Both the position numbers and the translations under genes were made by a program. Of a stretch of DNA of 64,000 bases, positions 18,003 through 26,356 are shown in pieces (the stretch's first letter is position 1; each line of letters begins with the position of its first letter). The notes below the pieces were generated by a model. It did no database searches, was not told where the DNA came from, and saw only the letters and a list, made by a program, of their open reading frames with translations. The stretch comes from Cyanobacteria bacterium SBLK (GTDB lineage: Bacteria; Cyanobacteriota; Cyanobacteriia; Cyanobacteriales; Spirulinaceae), in contig JAGHZQ010000016.1 of the NCBI GenBank assembly GCA_017746715.1, positions 86,804 to 150,803 on the forward strand, in the 5' to 3' direction.

Positions 18003-18929
18003 ATGAATAAAATCATTTTTCTAGGCTACGGTGAATATGGTGTATCTACACTATCAGGATTAATTCAATCCGATTACCAAGTCATTTTGATTCTCACCCA
18101 TCCATCGAAGAGAGGGGCGATTAATCCCGTTCTCGATCTGGCTCAAAAGCATGAGATCGAACATTATTTTTCTTCACAACTTGTAGAGAAGGAAATAGTG
18201 GAAACTATTGTTAAAATGGAGCCAGATTTTATTGTTTCCACCAATTGGCGCTATCGAATACCCAGCAAAATTCTCAGGATACCTAAAATAGCCGCTTTAA
18301 ATGTACATGATTCCTTGCTGCCCAATTATGCGGGACTATCAGCAGAGTATTGGGTAATTAGAAATAACGAAAAACAGACTGGGGTTACAGTCCATATCAT
18401 GTCAGACATTATGGATGCCGGACCCATTGTTTTACAAGAGTCGGTTCTTATTAATAATGATGATACTTCATTTGATGTTGCACGAAAGCAACTTCGTGTT
18501 TATCCAAAAATCATTATAGAAGCCTTGACAGAATTCTCCAATCCCGGATTTACACCCAAGTTAAAAGAATTGAAAGAATACAAGCGTTATCATCGTATCA
18601 CGAAGAGAGATCGCCGAATTCAATGGGAAAAATCTCCTCAAGAGATCTACAATATGTTTAGGGCTCATAGAGATCCCACTCCCAACTGTTTTTTTCTGTG
18701 GAAAAATAAGAAGTTTTGGATAAAATCTCTGGCGTATTCAGACTGCTCTTATTGTGGAGAACCCGGTCGTGTCGTGACTCACCTAGACGAAGGTGTAGGT
18801 GTCGTGACTGGAAGTGGCGTATTAGATTCTCATTATCGCTCCGGTATCATTCTCAAACAGGTATCTAATGAAATGAATTGTTTTCTAGATCCAAAAAATA
18901 TTTTTCCAATTGATGCACAACTTGATTAA
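18003..18929 (+). CDS. Formyltransferase-family protein (Fmt/ArnA-like)
   Basis: 308 aa. The N-terminal 10-formyltetrahydrofolate transferase fold is evident: IIFLGYGEYGVSTL at the start and the catalytic triad N100 and H102 in LNVHDSLLPNYAG and D138 in MDAGPIVL. The C-terminal 110 residues (RRIQWEKSPQEIYNMFRAHRDPTP, then a beta-rich end) resemble the Fmt C-terminal domain. The usual Pro after the catalytic His is Asp here. It is unlikely to be the housekeeping Met-tRNA formyltransferase given its AT-rich context beside an amino-acid-type oxygenase; N-formylation of an amino or hydroxyamino group of a small molecule is more plausible. It ends directly against the stop codon of the convergent response regulator gene. 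Confidence 0.75.
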   Translation: MNKIIFLGYGEYGVSTLSGLIQSDYQVILILTHPSKRGAINPVLDLAQKHEIEHYFSSQLVEKEIVETIVKMEPDFIVSTNWRYRIPSKILRIPKIAALNVHDSLLPNYAGLSAEYWVIRNNEKQTGVTVHIMSDIMDAGPIVLQESVLINNDDTSFDVARKQLRVYPKIIIEALTEFSNPGFTPKLKELKEYKRYHRITKRDRRIQWEKSPQEIYNMFRAHRDPTPNCFFLWKNKKFWIKSLAYSDCSYCGEPGRVVTHLDEGVGVVTGSGVLDSHYRSGIILKQVSNEMNCFLDPKNIFPIDAQLD

Positions 18930-19643
18930 TTACGATGTTCGTGTGAATTTGAGATGAGAGTTAAAGCGATAACCCGCACCCGGTACCGTTTCAATGGGAC
19001 AGGGACAGCCATGACGCGCTAATTTGCGACGCAGCAGGCGCATTTGTGCCGCAACGACATTACTGACGGGCTCCTCATCTACATTCCAAAGCTGATAGCG
19101 TAGTTTGCTTCCCGGAATGATACGATCGCAGTTCTGCATGAGGTACATCAAAAGTTGAAATTCTTTATTCGTCAAAGTAATATTTTGTACCTCCCTCGAT
19201 CCCGTCTCGACTTGCAAAATATTATTCGCCGTATCGAGGGTAAAACCCGCTACCGTTAGGTTGAGGGGTTGAAATTGAGGCGATCGCCGTTGCAATGCCC
19301 GCAAACGTGCCAGTAATTCTTCCATCACAAAAGGCTTGACCAAGTAATCATCAGCTCCGGCATCCAATCCCGTCACGCGGTTTTCCGGCTGACCCAAAGC
19401 AGTGAGCATCAGGACGGGTAAAGGATTGTGACGCGATCGCAGTCGTTGGCAGAGTTCCAAACCGGACGTACCCGGTAGCAACCAATCAAAAATTGCAACA
19501 GTGTAATCCGTCCATTTATCCTCCAAATAATCCCCAGCGCGATCGCCGTCCGTCACCCAATCTACGATATATTTCTCTTCCTCGAGCACGCGAGCGATCG
19601 CCTGTCCCAAATCTTCTTCGTCTTCCACCAACAGAATTCGCAT
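18930..19643 (-). CDS. OmpR-family response regulator, RppA/NrsR-like
   Basis: 237 aa from the ATG at 19643, chosen because MRILLVEDEEDLG is the normal start of the receiver domain (a start at 19664 adds seven residues). Phospho-acceptor D53 lies in AIFDWLLPG, with the conserved Thr/Lys in MLTALG and YLVKPF. A winged-helix DNA-binding domain follows (TLTNKEFQLLMYLMQN, VVAAQMRLLRRKLA, VPGAGYRF). It is divergent from the efflux genes at 19762, as nrsRS is from nrsBACD in Synechocystis, and probably controls them. The histidine kinase expected downstream is displaced to 15747. The last residues after GYRF (NSHLKFTRTS) may reflect the insertion junction. Confidence 0.9.
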   Translation of the reverse strand: MRILLVEDEEDLGQAIARVLEEEKYIVDWVTDGDRAGDYLEDKWTDYTVAIFDWLLPGTSGLELCQRLRSRHNPLPVLMLTALGQPENRVTGLDAGADDYLVKPFVMEELLARLRALQRRSPQFQPLNLTVAGFTLDTANNILQVETGSREVQNITLTNKEFQLLMYLMQNCDRIIPGSKLRYQLWNVDEEPVSNVVAAQMRLLRRKLARHGCPCPIETVPGAGYRFNSHLKFTRTS

Positions 19644-19761
19644 TGCACCCGAAATAGTAACCACGGCATCGATTTTAACAAGCCCTTCATCATTTCATCT
19701 GGATTTCATCGCCCCTATGGCAAACTGTGGAGGATTCTTTAGCACAGATGAAGGAGAGACA

Positions 19762-20424
19762 ATGAAACCCTTGTCATTATTGAGTTCTGTACTTGCTGTC
19801 AGTTTGACGATCGCATCCCCTGCTTTCGGACATGCCGGTCATGGGGACGAATTCCAAGCCACGGGAGGCGTAAATCGCGTGGAAGTGAAGACCGAGACGG
19901 ATTCCCTTTTAGGTATTCAAGTCAAACCCATTCAAACCACCGTCCCCGGAACTTCTAATGTACTCATTCCCGTAACGGCATTGGTGGATGATAATGGCCG
20001 GCAACTGGTTTTCGTGCAGTACGAGAATTTTTACGAGCCAGTCGATGTCACCACGGGAGCGACTCAAGGGGAACTCATTGAAGTCACTCAAGGGTTATCT
20101 ATTGGAGAAAAATTGGTCGCGCAAGGGAGTTTATCCCTCTATGCCGAGTCTCGCAAAACCAAAACTGCAGGGGATGAACCCAGTCCAGAGATCGCCTCTT
20201 CCGAACCTAGTCCCGCAGTTACTTCCGATGGGGCTCACCCTCGAGCGGATGCAGAAGGCGTGCCTCACAGCCACGATAACGCGGGGAATATGGTCAAAAT
20301 AGAGCGATCGAATGGCGCTCTAACGATGATAGTGGGTGCGATTGGAGGAGGAGTTGCATTGGTTATCGGCCTGTTTGCGTTCCTCGGTGGAGGCAAAAAG
20401 AAAAACTTATTCTCCGATGATTAA
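19762..20424 (+). CDS. Short periplasmic adaptor-like protein of an RND metal-efflux system
   Basis: 220 aa from the ATG at 19762, preceded by AAGGAG; this yields a signal peptide (MKPLSLLSSVLAVSLTIASPAFGHAGHGDE). The mature chain resembles only the C-terminal beta-barrel/membrane-proximal part of CusB/CzcB adaptors (VLIPVTALVDDNGRQLVFV, VTTGATQGELIEVTQGLSIGEKLVAQGSLSL). It lacks the lipoyl and hairpin regions that make normal adaptors about twice as long. A His/Pro-rich linker and a C-terminal membrane helix (IVGAIGGGVALVIGLFAFLGG) follow. Histidines near both ends suit metal binding. The RND pump gene follows after 18 bases with a clear GGAGG site. Function as an adaptor or metal chaperone is inferred. 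Confidence 0.75.
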   Translation: MKPLSLLSSVLAVSLTIASPAFGHAGHGDEFQATGGVNRVEVKTETDSLLGIQVKPIQTTVPGTSNVLIPVTALVDDNGRQLVFVQYENFYEPVDVTTGATQGELIEVTQGLSIGEKLVAQGSLSLYAESRKTKTAGDEPSPEIASSEPSPAVTSDGAHPRADAEGVPHSHDNAGNMVKIERSNGALTMIVGAIGGGVALVIGLFAFLGGGKKKNLFSDD

Positions 20425-20442
20425 AGGAGGATTTGAGAAAAA

Positions 20443-23400
20443 ATGTTAAGCTCAATTTTGAATCAGATTCTCAAAAACTCTATTGCTCAACGTTGGTTTA
20501 TCGTCGCGAGTGCCATTGCGATCGCCATTTGGGGAATCTTCAGCGTTACGCAAATGCCCCTTGATGTATTTCCCTCCTTTGCACCGCCTCAAGTGGATAT
20601 TCAAACCGAAGCAACAGGACTGGCACCGGAGGAAGTGGAAACTCAAATTACCGTCCCGATCGAAAGTGCGGTGAATGGGTTGCCCGGAGTGACGACAGTG
20701 CGATCGTCTTCTAAAGTAGGGCTATCTATGGTGCAGGTGGTCTTCGATCGCGAGGCGGATATTTACCAAGCCAGACAAGCGGTAACGGAGCGCCTCCAAC
20801 AAGTGACTGACGGGCTTCCCGAAAGCGCCCAGCAGCCAGAAATTTCACCTCTCGTGTCGCCGTTGGGGACGATTCTTCAATATGCCTTTACGGTGGGGGA
20901 TGGGGGAGAAACCTCCCTGATGGATTTGCGCCGCTTGGTAGAAGTAACCCTCAGTAATCGGATTCTGTCCGTGTCGGGAGTCTCTCAAGTGACGATTTAT
21001 GGGGGAGACGAACGCCAAGAACAAGTGTTGGTCGATCCCGAAAAATTGCGATCGCTCGGAATATCTCTCACAGAAGTTGCCCACGCAGCGCAAGGAGCAA
21101 GCGATAACGCTCCAGGAGGATTCCTTATTGGCGGCGGCCAAGAACTCCTCATTCGCGGCATGGGACAGATCCAATCCATCGAAGACTTGCAGCGCTCGGT
21201 GGTAAAAGTCCGAGAAGGAAAGCCGATTTTACTGCAAGATGTGGCGGAAGTAAAAACGGGAGTGGCACTCAAGCGAGGAGATGCCAGTTTTAACGGACAA
21301 CCCGCCGTCGTGATGATGGTGAACAAACAGCCGGAAGTAGATACGCCTACCGTTACGAAAGCCGTGGAGACCGCGATCGCCGCGTTACAGCCCACCTTTC
21401 CCGCCGACGTAGAAATCGTCAGAACCTTTCGCCAGTCTAATTTTATCGATGCTGCCATTAGCAATGTGAGCGGATCCCTCGTGCAAGGAACGATCGTCGT
21501 TTCGGCGATCGTGCTCCTCTTTTTAATGAATTGGCGGACGGCGGCGATTACTTTAAGTGCAATTCCCCTTTCTCTTTTGATCGGCTTGTTGTTGATGAAA
21601 GCCTTTGGGTTGGGCATTAATACCATGACCCTCGGGGGGTTGGTGGTGGCCATTGGTTCCGTGGTGGACGATGCGATCGTGGATATGGAAAACTGCTATC
21701 GCGGTCTGCGTCGCAACCGAGTCGAAGATAATCCCAAACATCCGTTTCAAGTCGTCTACGAAACTTCTGTAGAGGTGCGCTTGGCGGTGATTTTTTCCAC
21801 GGCGATTATTATTGTTGTCTTTGCTCCTATCTTCAGTTTAACGGGGGTAGAGGGACGTATTTTCGCACCGATGGGCTGGGCTTATTTACTCTCCATCGTT
21901 GCCTCTACCTTAGTCGCCATGACCCTTTCCCCCGCTCTCTGCGCCATCCTGCTAGCCGGACAAGAACTCCCCCGAGAAGGGACTTTTGTTTCTCGTTGGG
22001 CGGAACGGCTGTATCGTCCCCTGCTCGATTTATCCTTGCGATCGCCCCAAATCGTTTTAAGCGTAGCACTAGCTGCTCTGGTTGCAGCAGTGGCGATCGT
22101 ACCTTCCCTCGGACGGGTCTTCTTGCCGGAGTTTCAGGAAAAATCTCTCGTGAACTCAATGGTTCTGTTCCCCGGCGTATCTCTCAATATTACCAACGGT
22201 GCGGGTAAAGCGCTCTCTCAATCCCTGCAAGACAATCCCCTTTACGAATGGGTACAGGTGCGAGCGGGACGCGCCCCCGGAGATGCCGATGGTGCGGGGG
22301 TCAATATTGCTCACGTGGATGTGGAACTCAGCGAACTGGCCATGAAAGACCGGGAAACCAGTATTAAACAACTGCGAGAAAAATTCTTGCAATTACCCGG
22401 GGTGGCACCGAATGTGGGTGGATTTATTTCCCATCGCATGGATGAGGTTCTCTCTGGAGTGAGAAGCGCGATCGCCGTGAAAATTTTCGGTTCCGATCTC
22501 GCAGAATTGCGGCAGGTCGGGGAAGAAGTGCGAGACGCGATCGCGCCGATCGCCGGGGTGGTAGATTTGCAACTCGAACCCCAAGTTCCCATCCGTCAGA
22601 TTCACATTCACTACGATCGCGCCGCCGCAGCACGATATGGATTGCGGATGGCGACCATTTCCGAGGTGGTAGAAACGGCACTAAACGGTCGAATCGTCTC
22701 CCGAGTGCCGGAAAATCAACAGTTAATCGATGTGACCGTCGGTTTGCCCGAATCCGCTCGCAATAATCTCGATGCCATTCGCGCCCTTCCTCTCCGTACG
22801 CCTACCGGTGAGGCAATCGCTCTCGATACCGTCGCCGATATCGATTACGGCACGGGAGCGAATATCATCAATCGAGAAGATGTTTCTCGCTTAATTGTCG
22901 TCTCTGCCAACGTCGCGGAACGAGATTTGGGGAGCGTCGTCGGGGATATTCAACGACAGATCCGCGATCGCGTGCAATTGCCCGAGGGGTATTTTATCCA
23001 ATATGGCGGACAGTTTGAAGCCGAGCAAAAAGCAACTCATAATCTGTTGCTGTATAGTCTTTTAGCAGCCGTTGCGATCGCGATTTTGATGTTCTTCTCG
23101 GTTAAATCTTTCCCCGCGACCATCGCCATTATGGTTAACTTACCGTTGGCATTGGTGGGAGGACTTCTTTCGATTATCGTCAGTGGGGGAGTTATTTCAG
23201 TTGCTTCTTTAATTGGTTTTATTACCTTGTTTGGAGTCGCCATTCGCAATGGTTTATTGTTGGTAGATAACTACAATAAAAAGTTTGCTCGAGGGATTCC
23301 CTTGAAAGAAGCGATCGCTCGGGGGTCTTTAGATCGAGTGAATGCGATTTTAATGACCGCCCTCACTTCTGCTCTGGGAATGTTGCCCTTAGCTATCGCA

Positions 23401-23607
23401 AGCGGTGCCGGTAACGAGATTCTCCAGCCTTTAGCCATTGTCGTGCTGGGAGGACTCTTTACCTCAACGGCCTTGACTTTGTTGGTCATTCCCGCCCTCT
23501 ACGCTCGCTTTGGTCGGTGGTTGATGCCCGAAGCTCGGGCGATCGCGACAGAGAGGAATGCAATCCCGAGTGTAGAACTCAAACCGATGGCAGGATCTCG
23601 ACGATAG
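20443..23607 (+). CDS. Heavy-metal RND efflux pump, CzcA/CusA/NrsA family
   Basis: 1054 aa, full length for the family. It is a proton-driven trimeric inner-membrane pump. The first helix (WFIVASAIAIAIWGIFSV) is followed by the porter-domain signature QMPLDVFPSFAPPQVDIQTEATGLAP (split here by normal family spacing). Helix 4 carries the HME-RND residues in GLVVAIGSVVDDAIVDMENCYR. The second half repeats the fold, with LLYSLLAAVAIAILMFF and GFITLFGVAIRNGLLLVDNYN. The regulator and the MFS gene around it match the Synechocystis nickel/cobalt nrs locus, so Ni/Co is the best guess; Cu/Ag or Zn/Cd are alternatives. A perfect 9-bp hairpin separates it from the MFS gene. Confidence 0.92.
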   Translation: MLSSILNQILKNSIAQRWFIVASAIAIAIWGIFSVTQMPLDVFPSFAPPQVDIQTEATGLAPEEVETQITVPIESAVNGLPGVTTVRSSSKVGLSMVQVVFDREADIYQARQAVTERLQQVTDGLPESAQQPEISPLVSPLGTILQYAFTVGDGGETSLMDLRRLVEVTLSNRILSVSGVSQVTIYGGDERQEQVLVDPEKLRSLGISLTEVAHAAQGASDNAPGGFLIGGGQELLIRGMGQIQSIEDLQRSVVKVREGKPILLQDVAEVKTGVALKRGDASFNGQPAVVMMVNKQPEVDTPTVTKAVETAIAALQPTFPADVEIVRTFRQSNFIDAAISNVSGSLVQGTIVVSAIVLLFLMNWRTAAITLSAIPLSLLIGLLLMKAFGLGINTMTLGGLVVAIGSVVDDAIVDMENCYRGLRRNRVEDNPKHPFQVVYETSVEVRLAVIFSTAIIIVVFAPIFSLTGVEGRIFAPMGWAYLLSIVASTLVAMTLSPALCAILLAGQELPREGTFVSRWAERLYRPLLDLSLRSPQIVLSVALAALVAAVAIVPSLGRVFLPEFQEKSLVNSMVLFPGVSLNITNGAGKALSQSLQDNPLYEWVQVRAGRAPGDADGAGVNIAHVDVELSELAMKDRETSIKQLREKFLQLPGVAPNVGGFISHRMDEVLSGVRSAIAVKIFGSDLAELRQVGEEVRDAIAPIAGVVDLQLEPQVPIRQIHIHYDRAAAARYGLRMATISEVVETALNGRIVSRVPENQQLIDVTVGLPESARNNLDAIRALPLRTPTGEAIALDTVADIDYGTGANIINREDVSRLIVVSANVAERDLGSVVGDIQRQIRDRVQLPEGYFIQYGGQFEAEQKATHNLLLYSLLAAVAIAILMFFSVKSFPATIAIMVNLPLALVGGLLSIIVSGGVISVASLIGFITLFGVAIRNGLLLVDNYNKKFARGIPLKEAIARGSLDRVNAILMTALTSALGMLPLAIASGAGNEILQPLAIVVLGGLFTSTALTLLVIPALYARFGRWLMPEARAIATERNAIPSVELKPMAGSRR

Positions 23608-23629
23608 CACGCAATGCACTCCCCATCAT

Positions 23630-23664
23630 CCTTGGCTGGGAAGCTGCATTTTCCTCAGCCAAGG
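23630..23664. repeat. Perfect 9-bp hairpin between RND and MFS genes
   Basis: CCTTGGCTG (23630-23638) pairs with CAGCCAAGG (23656-23664). No T-run follows. It could attenuate or process the efflux transcript between the pump and MFS genes. Confidence 0.55.
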
Positions 23665-23680
23665 TAATGCTTGCAAAACC

Positions 23681-24910
23681 ATGTTCTCAGTTCCTCGACT
23701 CTTTCAATGTCTGAAAAATCCAACTTTTGCGCGGCTCTATTCGGCTCAAACCGTTAACCTCATGGGAGATTCCCTCACTTGGTTGGGGGTGGCTTTGTTG
23801 GCGTTTGAATTGGCCGGAGAAAAGTCCGGACTCATTTTATCTGTTTCTCTCACCTTGCGCGTTGCGGTTTTCGTCTTGCTCTCTCCTTTTGCCGGAGCGA
23901 TCGCCGATCGCTTCGATCGCAAGCAAATTATGGGTGCGACCCATTTAGCACGGATGACGATCGTTTGTTTGTTCCCCTTTGTTACCCAAACTTGGCAAAT
24001 TTATGCGATCGTTTTGTCCCTCAATATTTTCTCTGCTTTTTTTACCCCCACCTACACCGCTACAATTCCCCTCGTTTCCAGCCGAGAAGACTGTCCTATC
24101 GCGATCGCGCTTTCGAGTGCCACCTATCAGGTATTAGGAATTTTAGGGCCCGGTTTAGCCGGGGCGATCGCGGCTTTTGTCGGGACGCGACAAGTTTTTT
24201 TCCTTGATGGTATCACTTTTCTCATTGCAGCTATTTTAATCGTGACATTACCGGGAAAACTCATGATTCCCAACGATCGCAATGAAGCACAAACCCTCCG
24301 CAAAACCCTCCAAGACGTTCGCTTGGGAACGACTTGTTTATTCCAAGATTCGCCGATTCGATATGCCTTGTTGATGCAGTTTGCTGCCGCGATCGCCGGT
24401 GCTGCAATTTTAGTCAATACAGTCGGTTACGTTCAAGGTATTCTCGGGTTGGGCAAACTTGAATACGGTTGGATAATGGCAGCTTTTGGCATCGGTGCAA
24501 CCCTCGCTTCTATTGGTTTGGGCAATTTTCAACAGGCATTGAAACCAACTATTTTTGTGAGTATCGGTGCAATCGCGATCGCTTTAGCACTTTTTCCCGC
24601 CAATTGGACGGGTTTATTCGGATTATTGCTCTTATGGGCGATCGCTGGAGCGGGACAAACTCTCGTTAATGTGCCTACTCAAACCTTAATCGCCGATCGC
24701 GTTGCGGTTGAAGTCCAAGGGCGAGTTTATGGCGCTCACTTTGCTTGGAGTCATCTCTGGTGGGCGTTTTCCTATCCTCTCACGGGATGGATGGGCGATC
24801 GCTGGCCGGCTTTGGCTTTTTTGGGGAGCGGTTCGATCGCTCTTGGAGTCGCGATCGTTACTTATCTCCTGTTCGAACCGAAGCGATCGCCTGTGAACGA
24901 TGGAATCTAG
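23681..24910 (+). CDS. MFS exporter, NrsD/enterobactin-exporter-like
   Basis: 409 aa with about twelve hydrophobic segments. It belongs to the MFS_3/EntS-type exporters: FARLYSAQTVNLMGDSLTWLGVA at the start and the loop 2-3 motif LLSPFAGAIADRFDRKQIM. The second half has GRVYGAHFAWSHLWWAFSYPLTGWMGDR. Its position after the RND pump parallels nrsD of Synechocystis, which encodes a nickel exporter with a His-rich tail. No His-rich tail is present here, so metal specificity is uncertain. It starts 73 bases after the pump gene and may be in the same operon. Confidence 0.85.
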   Translation: MFSVPRLFQCLKNPTFARLYSAQTVNLMGDSLTWLGVALLAFELAGEKSGLILSVSLTLRVAVFVLLSPFAGAIADRFDRKQIMGATHLARMTIVCLFPFVTQTWQIYAIVLSLNIFSAFFTPTYTATIPLVSSREDCPIAIALSSATYQVLGILGPGLAGAIAAFVGTRQVFFLDGITFLIAAILIVTLPGKLMIPNDRNEAQTLRKTLQDVRLGTTCLFQDSPIRYALLMQFAAAIAGAAILVNTVGYVQGILGLGKLEYGWIMAAFGIGATLASIGLGNFQQALKPTIFVSIGAIAIALALFPANWTGLFGLLLLWAIAGAGQTLVNVPTQTLIADRVAVEVQGRVYGAHFAWSHLWWAFSYPLTGWMGDRWPALAFLGSGSIALGVAIVTYLLFEPKRSPVNDGI

Positions 24911-24970
24911 CGCGATCGTTTGCACTTTCACTTCTTCAACTCGCCATCCGTGGCACTTCCATAACAAAAC

Positions 24971-26356
24971 ATGAACGATCGCCCGATGCGATCGCCAAAA
25001 AGCGCCACAATAAAGAACGGTTCAGCGTTAGGAGAAAAAGCGGTGCAAACCCAACAACTGGAAGCCTTTTGGATGCCCTTCACCAATAATCGCGCCTTTA
25101 AAGCCAATCCTCGCATCCTCGTCGCGGCCAAAGATATGTACTATACCAGTGCCGATGGTCGCCAAATCCTCGACGGTACCGCCGGACTCTGGTGCGTCAA
25201 TGCGGGACACGGACGGCAAAAAATTGTCGAAGCGGTGCAAAAACAGGTGGCAGAATTGGACTACGCACCGCCTTTTCGCATGGGTCATCCGGGGTCATTC
25301 GAACTGGCAGAACGTTTAATCGCCCTGTTTCCCGAGGGATTCGATCGCGTCTTTTTTGGGAACTCCGGCTCCGAAGCGGTAGAATCGGCCTTAAAAATTG
25401 CGATCGCCTATCATCGCGTGCGGGGAGAAGCCTCCAGAACCCGTCTGATCGGGCGAGAGCGGGGCTATCACGGAGTCGGTTTCGGCGGCATTTCCGTCGG
25501 TGGAATGGCCAATAATCGCAAATTTTTTGGCAGTCTCCTTCCCGGTACGGATCACCTTCCCCACACCCACAATCTCGAAAAAAATGCCTTTAGCAAAGGG
25601 CAACCCCAATGGGGGGCGCATTTAGCCGATGAATTGGAACGCATGGTCAAACTGCACGATCCCTCCACTATCGCCGCCGTTATCGTCGAACCCGTCGCCG
25701 GCTCCACGGGGGTTCTCGTTCCTCCTATGGGCTATTTAGAACGCTTGCGAGAACTTTGTACGCAATATGGCATCCTCCTCATTTTCGACGAAGTGATTAC
25801 TGCCTTCGGACGCTTGGGAGCAACTTGCGCGACGGAATATTTCAACGTCGTACCGGATTTAATTACGATGGCAAAAGGGATTACTAATGCTACCGTCCCA
25901 ATGGGAGCCGTACTCACTCGCAAAGGTATTTACGATGCTTTCGTCGCCGCTGCCTCGGAACGGGCGATGGAACTGCCCCACGGGTATACTTATTCCGGAC
26001 ATCCCCTCGCTTGTGCCGCCGCTTTAGCCACTTTAGACGTTTACCAAGAAGAAGGACTTTTCGATCGCGCCAAAGAACTCGCCCCCTACTGGCAAAAATG
26101 CGCGCACCATTTAAAAGATTTACCCCATGTTATCGATGTTCGTAACATCGGCTTAGTGGCAGCCGTAGAATTTGAATCAATCCCCGATCGCATCGGCGAT
26201 CGCGGGACTTTCTGCCTGCAACGCTGTTTTGAAAAAGGTTTAATGGTGAGGGCAACGGGGGACATTATCGCCCTCTCGCCGCCCTTAATTATCACCAAAG
26301 AGCAAATCGATCGCCTCTTCGCGATCTTCGCCGAAACCATCCAAGAGCTCCCCTAA
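24971..26356 (+). CDS. Class III omega-aminotransferase (beta-alanine:pyruvate type)
   Basis: 461 aa, PLP-dependent. The opening FWMPFTNNRAFKANPRI and DGTAGLWCVNAGHGR match omega-amino-acid:pyruvate transaminases. The phosphate-binding FGNSGSEAVESALKIA, the cofactor Asp in LIFDEVITAFGRLG and the Schiff-base Lys in ITMAKGITNATVPMGAV are all present, and the C-terminal half has HGYTYSGHPLACAAALA. The likely reaction is transfer of an omega-amino group (beta-alanine or similar) to pyruvate. The first 20 residues are variable, and a GTG at 25042 is an alternative start. It stands alone between the efflux genes and a repeat. Confidence 0.88.
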   Translation: MNDRPMRSPKSATIKNGSALGEKAVQTQQLEAFWMPFTNNRAFKANPRILVAAKDMYYTSADGRQILDGTAGLWCVNAGHGRQKIVEAVQKQVAELDYAPPFRMGHPGSFELAERLIALFPEGFDRVFFGNSGSEAVESALKIAIAYHRVRGEASRTRLIGRERGYHGVGFGGISVGGMANNRKFFGSLLPGTDHLPHTHNLEKNAFSKGQPQWGAHLADELERMVKLHDPSTIAAVIVEPVAGSTGVLVPPMGYLERLRELCTQYGILLIFDEVITAFGRLGATCATEYFNVVPDLITMAKGITNATVPMGAVLTRKGIYDAFVAAASERAMELPHGYTYSGHPLACAAALATLDVYQEEGLFDRAKELAPYWQKCAHHLKDLPHVIDVRNIGLVAAVEFESIPDRIGDRGTFCLQRCFEKGLMVRATGDIIALSPPLIITKEQIDRLFAIFAETIQELP

